Below are positions 13,076-14,361 of a stretch of DNA of 14,361 nucleotides, in pieces. The translations under genes and the position numbers were made by a program. Position 1 is the first letter of the stretch. The number at the start of each line of letters is the position of its first letter. The stretch is taken from the NCBI GenBank assembly GCA_946566415.1, contig CAMNWW010000031.1, positions 1 through 14,361 of the forward strand, read 5' to 3'. The DNA is from an uncultured Lachnospiraceae bacterium (GTDB lineage Bacteria > Bacillota > Clostridia > Lachnospirales > Lachnospiraceae). The notes below the pieces were generated by a model that saw only the letters and a program-made list of their open reading frames with translations, was not told the DNA's origin and ran no database searches.

Positions 13076-13681
13076 ATGAAGGTTATTTTTGCAACTGGGA
13101 ACAGCGGGAAGATGGAGGAGATCCGTACCATTATGTCGGATCTGGGAATCGAAGTTTTGTCCATGAAAGAAGCTGGAGTAGAAGTGGACGTCGTGGAAGA
13201 CGGAAAAACTTTCGAGGAGAATGCCATGATTAAAGCGTCGGCAATCGCCGCTCTTGCGCAGGTCAAGGAGATGCGTGCCGTGGTGATGGCGGATGATTCC
13301 GGTCTGGAAATCGACTATTTGGGAAAAGAGCCGGGGGTCTATTCGGCGCGGTATGCCGGGAGGGAAACTTCTTATGACATTAAAAATCATTTGCTGCTTT
13401 CGCGTATGAAAGGAGTGCCGGACGAGGAGAGAACAGCTCGCTTCGTGTGTGCGATCGCAGCAGTTTTTCCTGATGGGAGCCGGGAAGTAGTACGGGGTAC
13501 GATGGAAGGAAGGGTAGCATATGAACCCGCCGGAGAAAATGGGTTTGGATATGATCCCATCTTCTATCTCCCGGAGTATGGCTGTACTTCGGCCCAGCTC
13601 TCTCCGGAAAAAAAGAATGAGATCAGCCACAGGGGAAAAGGGCTGAGAATGATGCGGGATGTCATGGAGAGGAAGTTATGA
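13076..13681 (+). CDS. rdgB: RdgB/HAM1 family non-canonical purine NTP pyrophosphatase
   Basis: Hydrolyses dITP, ITP and XTP to monophosphates plus pyrophosphate, cleaning the nucleotide pool of deaminated purines. The 201-residue product has the full set of family signatures: ATGNSGKMEEI (6-16), TFEENAMIKA (45-54), the metal-binding ADDSGLE (72-78), GVYSARYAG (87-95), GFGYDPIF (156-163) and SHRGKGL (184-190, usually SHRGKAL). Length is normal. It starts 5 nt after the methyltransferase stop with only a weak purine-rich ribosome-binding site, so it probably depends on translational coupling. Its stop overlaps the yfcE start by 4 nt (ATGA). The rdgB-yfcE pairing is common in Firmicutes. Confidence 0.96.
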   Translation: MKVIFATGNSGKMEEIRTIMSDLGIEVLSMKEAGVEVDVVEDGKTFEENAMIKASAIAALAQVKEMRAVVMADDSGLEIDYLGKEPGVYSARYAGRETSYDIKNHLLLSRMKGVPDEERTARFVCAIAAVFPDGSREVVRGTMEGRVAYEPAGENGFGYDPIFYLPEYGCTSAQLSPEKKNEISHRGKGLRMMRDVMERKL

Positions 13682-14157
13682 GAGTATTGATTGTGAGCGA
13701 CACACATGGACGCCATGACGGATTGGAGAAGGCGCTTGAAAAGGCGGGGAAGATCGACTGCCTTGTCCATTTGGGGGATACGGAAGGCGGGGAGCATTTT
13801 ATTGAGGCGGTTGCCGGCTGCCCGACTTATATTGTCGCAGGAAACAATGATTTTTTCTCAGATATGCTTCAGGAGATGGAGATTTACTTTGGAAAAAAGA
13901 AAGTTTTCATGACACATGGACACTATTATTATGTTACATTAGGACCAGAACGTATTCTGGAAGAAGGCATTTCCAGAGACGCAGATATCATCATGTTCGG
14001 GCATACGCATAGGCCGTATCTGGAAACGGTCGGGGATGTAACGATCCTTAATCCCGGAAGTCTGTCCTATCCTCGGCAGGAGGGGCGTAAGGGCAGTTTC
14101 ATTATTATGGAGATAGATGAAGAGGGGAACACCTCATTCGAGATTCAGTATATATAG
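13678..14157 (+). CDS. yfcE: YfcE/MJ0936-family metallophosphoesterase
   Basis: A small cytoplasmic dimetal phosphoesterase with phosphodiesterase activity in characterised relatives; the natural substrate is unknown. The 159-residue product carries all metal-binding motifs of the calcineurin-like fold: SDTHG (7-11; Asp8, His10), HLGD (31-34; Asp34), GNND (55-58), THGH (79-82) and GHTH (108-111), followed by LNPGSLSYPR (124-133), typical of this family. The start overlaps the rdgB stop (ATGA) and uses a purine-rich AGAGGAAG site inside rdgB. Context with rdgB suggests nucleotide-related housekeeping, but this is inference. No strong terminator follows; a long stem lies at 14175-14217. Confidence 0.95.
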   Translation: MRVLIVSDTHGRHDGLEKALEKAGKIDCLVHLGDTEGGEHFIEAVAGCPTYIVAGNNDFFSDMLQEMEIYFGKKKVFMTHGHYYYVTLGPERILEEGISRDADIIMFGHTHRPYLETVGDVTILNPGSLSYPRQEGRKGSFIIMEIDEEGNTSFEIQYI

Positions 14158-14174
14158 CAGTATATGGCAGTCCA

Positions 14175-14217
14175 GGCCTTCAGTACAAAAACAGGATGTG
14201 AAATCAGGCTGAAGGTC
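14175..14217 (+). other. Stem downstream of yfcE
   Basis: GGCCTTCAG (14175-14183) pairs with CTGAAGGTC (14209-14217), 9 bp with one G-U, and a 25-nt loop. There is no T-tract, so it is a poor terminator; it might instead stabilise the 3' end of the operon mRNA. Confidence 0.35.
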
Positions 14218-14241
14218 CGGCTGAAATATACAAAATAATTG

Positions 14242-14270
14242 TTGACAAGACCGTAGTGTTATTATATAAT
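14242..14270 (+). promoter_or_regulatory. Perfect consensus promoter for tRNA-Pro
   Basis: -35 TTGACA (14242-14247), exactly 17 bp, -10 TATAAT (14265-14270), every position matching the sigma-A consensus. An AT-rich stretch (14224-14241) precedes the -35. Transcription would start near 14277, about 32 nt before the tRNA, as expected for a stable RNA promoter. Confidence 0.93.
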
Positions 14271-14308
14271 GATTAATGCGTTACGGGAACAGGAGAAGAA
14301 AGGAATAA

Positions 14309-14361
14309 CGGGGTGTGGCTCAGCTTGGCTAGAGCGCCTGGTTTGGGACCAGGAGGTCGCA
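14309..14361 (+). tRNA. tRNA-Pro (anticodon UGG), 3' end outside window
   Basis: Acceptor 5' strand CGGGGTG with the C1 typical of bacterial tRNA-Pro, a D arm (GCTC...GAGC), and anticodon stem CCTGG/CCAGG with loop TTTGGGA, so the anticodon is TGG. The sequence stops in the variable loop, leaving the T arm and acceptor 3' strand unseen. Other tRNA genes may follow. Confidence 0.93.

Overview
The window looks like chromosomal DNA of a Firmicute from the class Clostridia, most likely a Lachnospiraceae relative. This rests on gene order (murB-rapZ-whiA-crh), a type III glutamine synthetase, strong AGGAGG ribosome-binding sites, low-GC-type intrinsic terminators and a HAAS/DUF1700-type membrane protein. 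The assignment is inference from content and order, since no rRNA or taxon-specific marker is present.

Left part, minus strand (1-3061): a methyl-accepting chemotaxis receptor runs off the left edge. Upstream of it lies a CNNM/CBS-domain (CorC/HlyC-type) membrane protein gene broken by one in-frame TAA. Its sigma-A-like promoter diverges from the promoter of the right-hand genes, and three 11-bp-phased TTTTGCA-like repeats lie across the minus promoter and up to the plus -35 box. The transcript going right opens with a long hairpin and a GC-rich, purine-biased, internally repeated leader of about 234 nt before murB.

Central part, plus strand (3344-7434): a tight cluster of murB (peptidoglycan precursor synthesis), rapZ (nucleotide-binding regulator), whiA (LAGLIDADG/HTH regulator) and a Crh-like HPr paralogue that keeps regulatory Ser46 but has Asp in place of catalytic His15. 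A lipid/diacylglycerol kinase follows after a short hairpin. The cluster joins wall synthesis, carbon-status signalling and division or lipid control. yvcK, found between rapZ and whiA in Bacillus, is absent.

Right part (7435-14361): a tRNA-Glu(CUC) with its own promoter sits 39 nt upstream of class II fructose-bisphosphate aldolase (fba), with no terminator between them. fba ends at a good terminator. Then come glnN, a small HAAS-domain membrane protein, a roughly 300-nt intergenic region with two strong hairpins, and a 67-residue Asn/Ser-rich repeat protein with its own ribosome-binding site and terminator. A consensus promoter drives an RNA methyltransferase-rdgB-yfcE operon. The window ends inside a tRNA-Pro(UGG) behind a perfect consensus promoter.

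Most of this is ordinary core genome. The items that stand out are the structured repeat-rich murB leader, the Asn-rich repeat peptide, the Asp15 HPr paralogue, the nonsense-interrupted CBS gene and the phased repeats in the divergent promoter. I see no phage, insertion sequence, CRISPR array or defence system.
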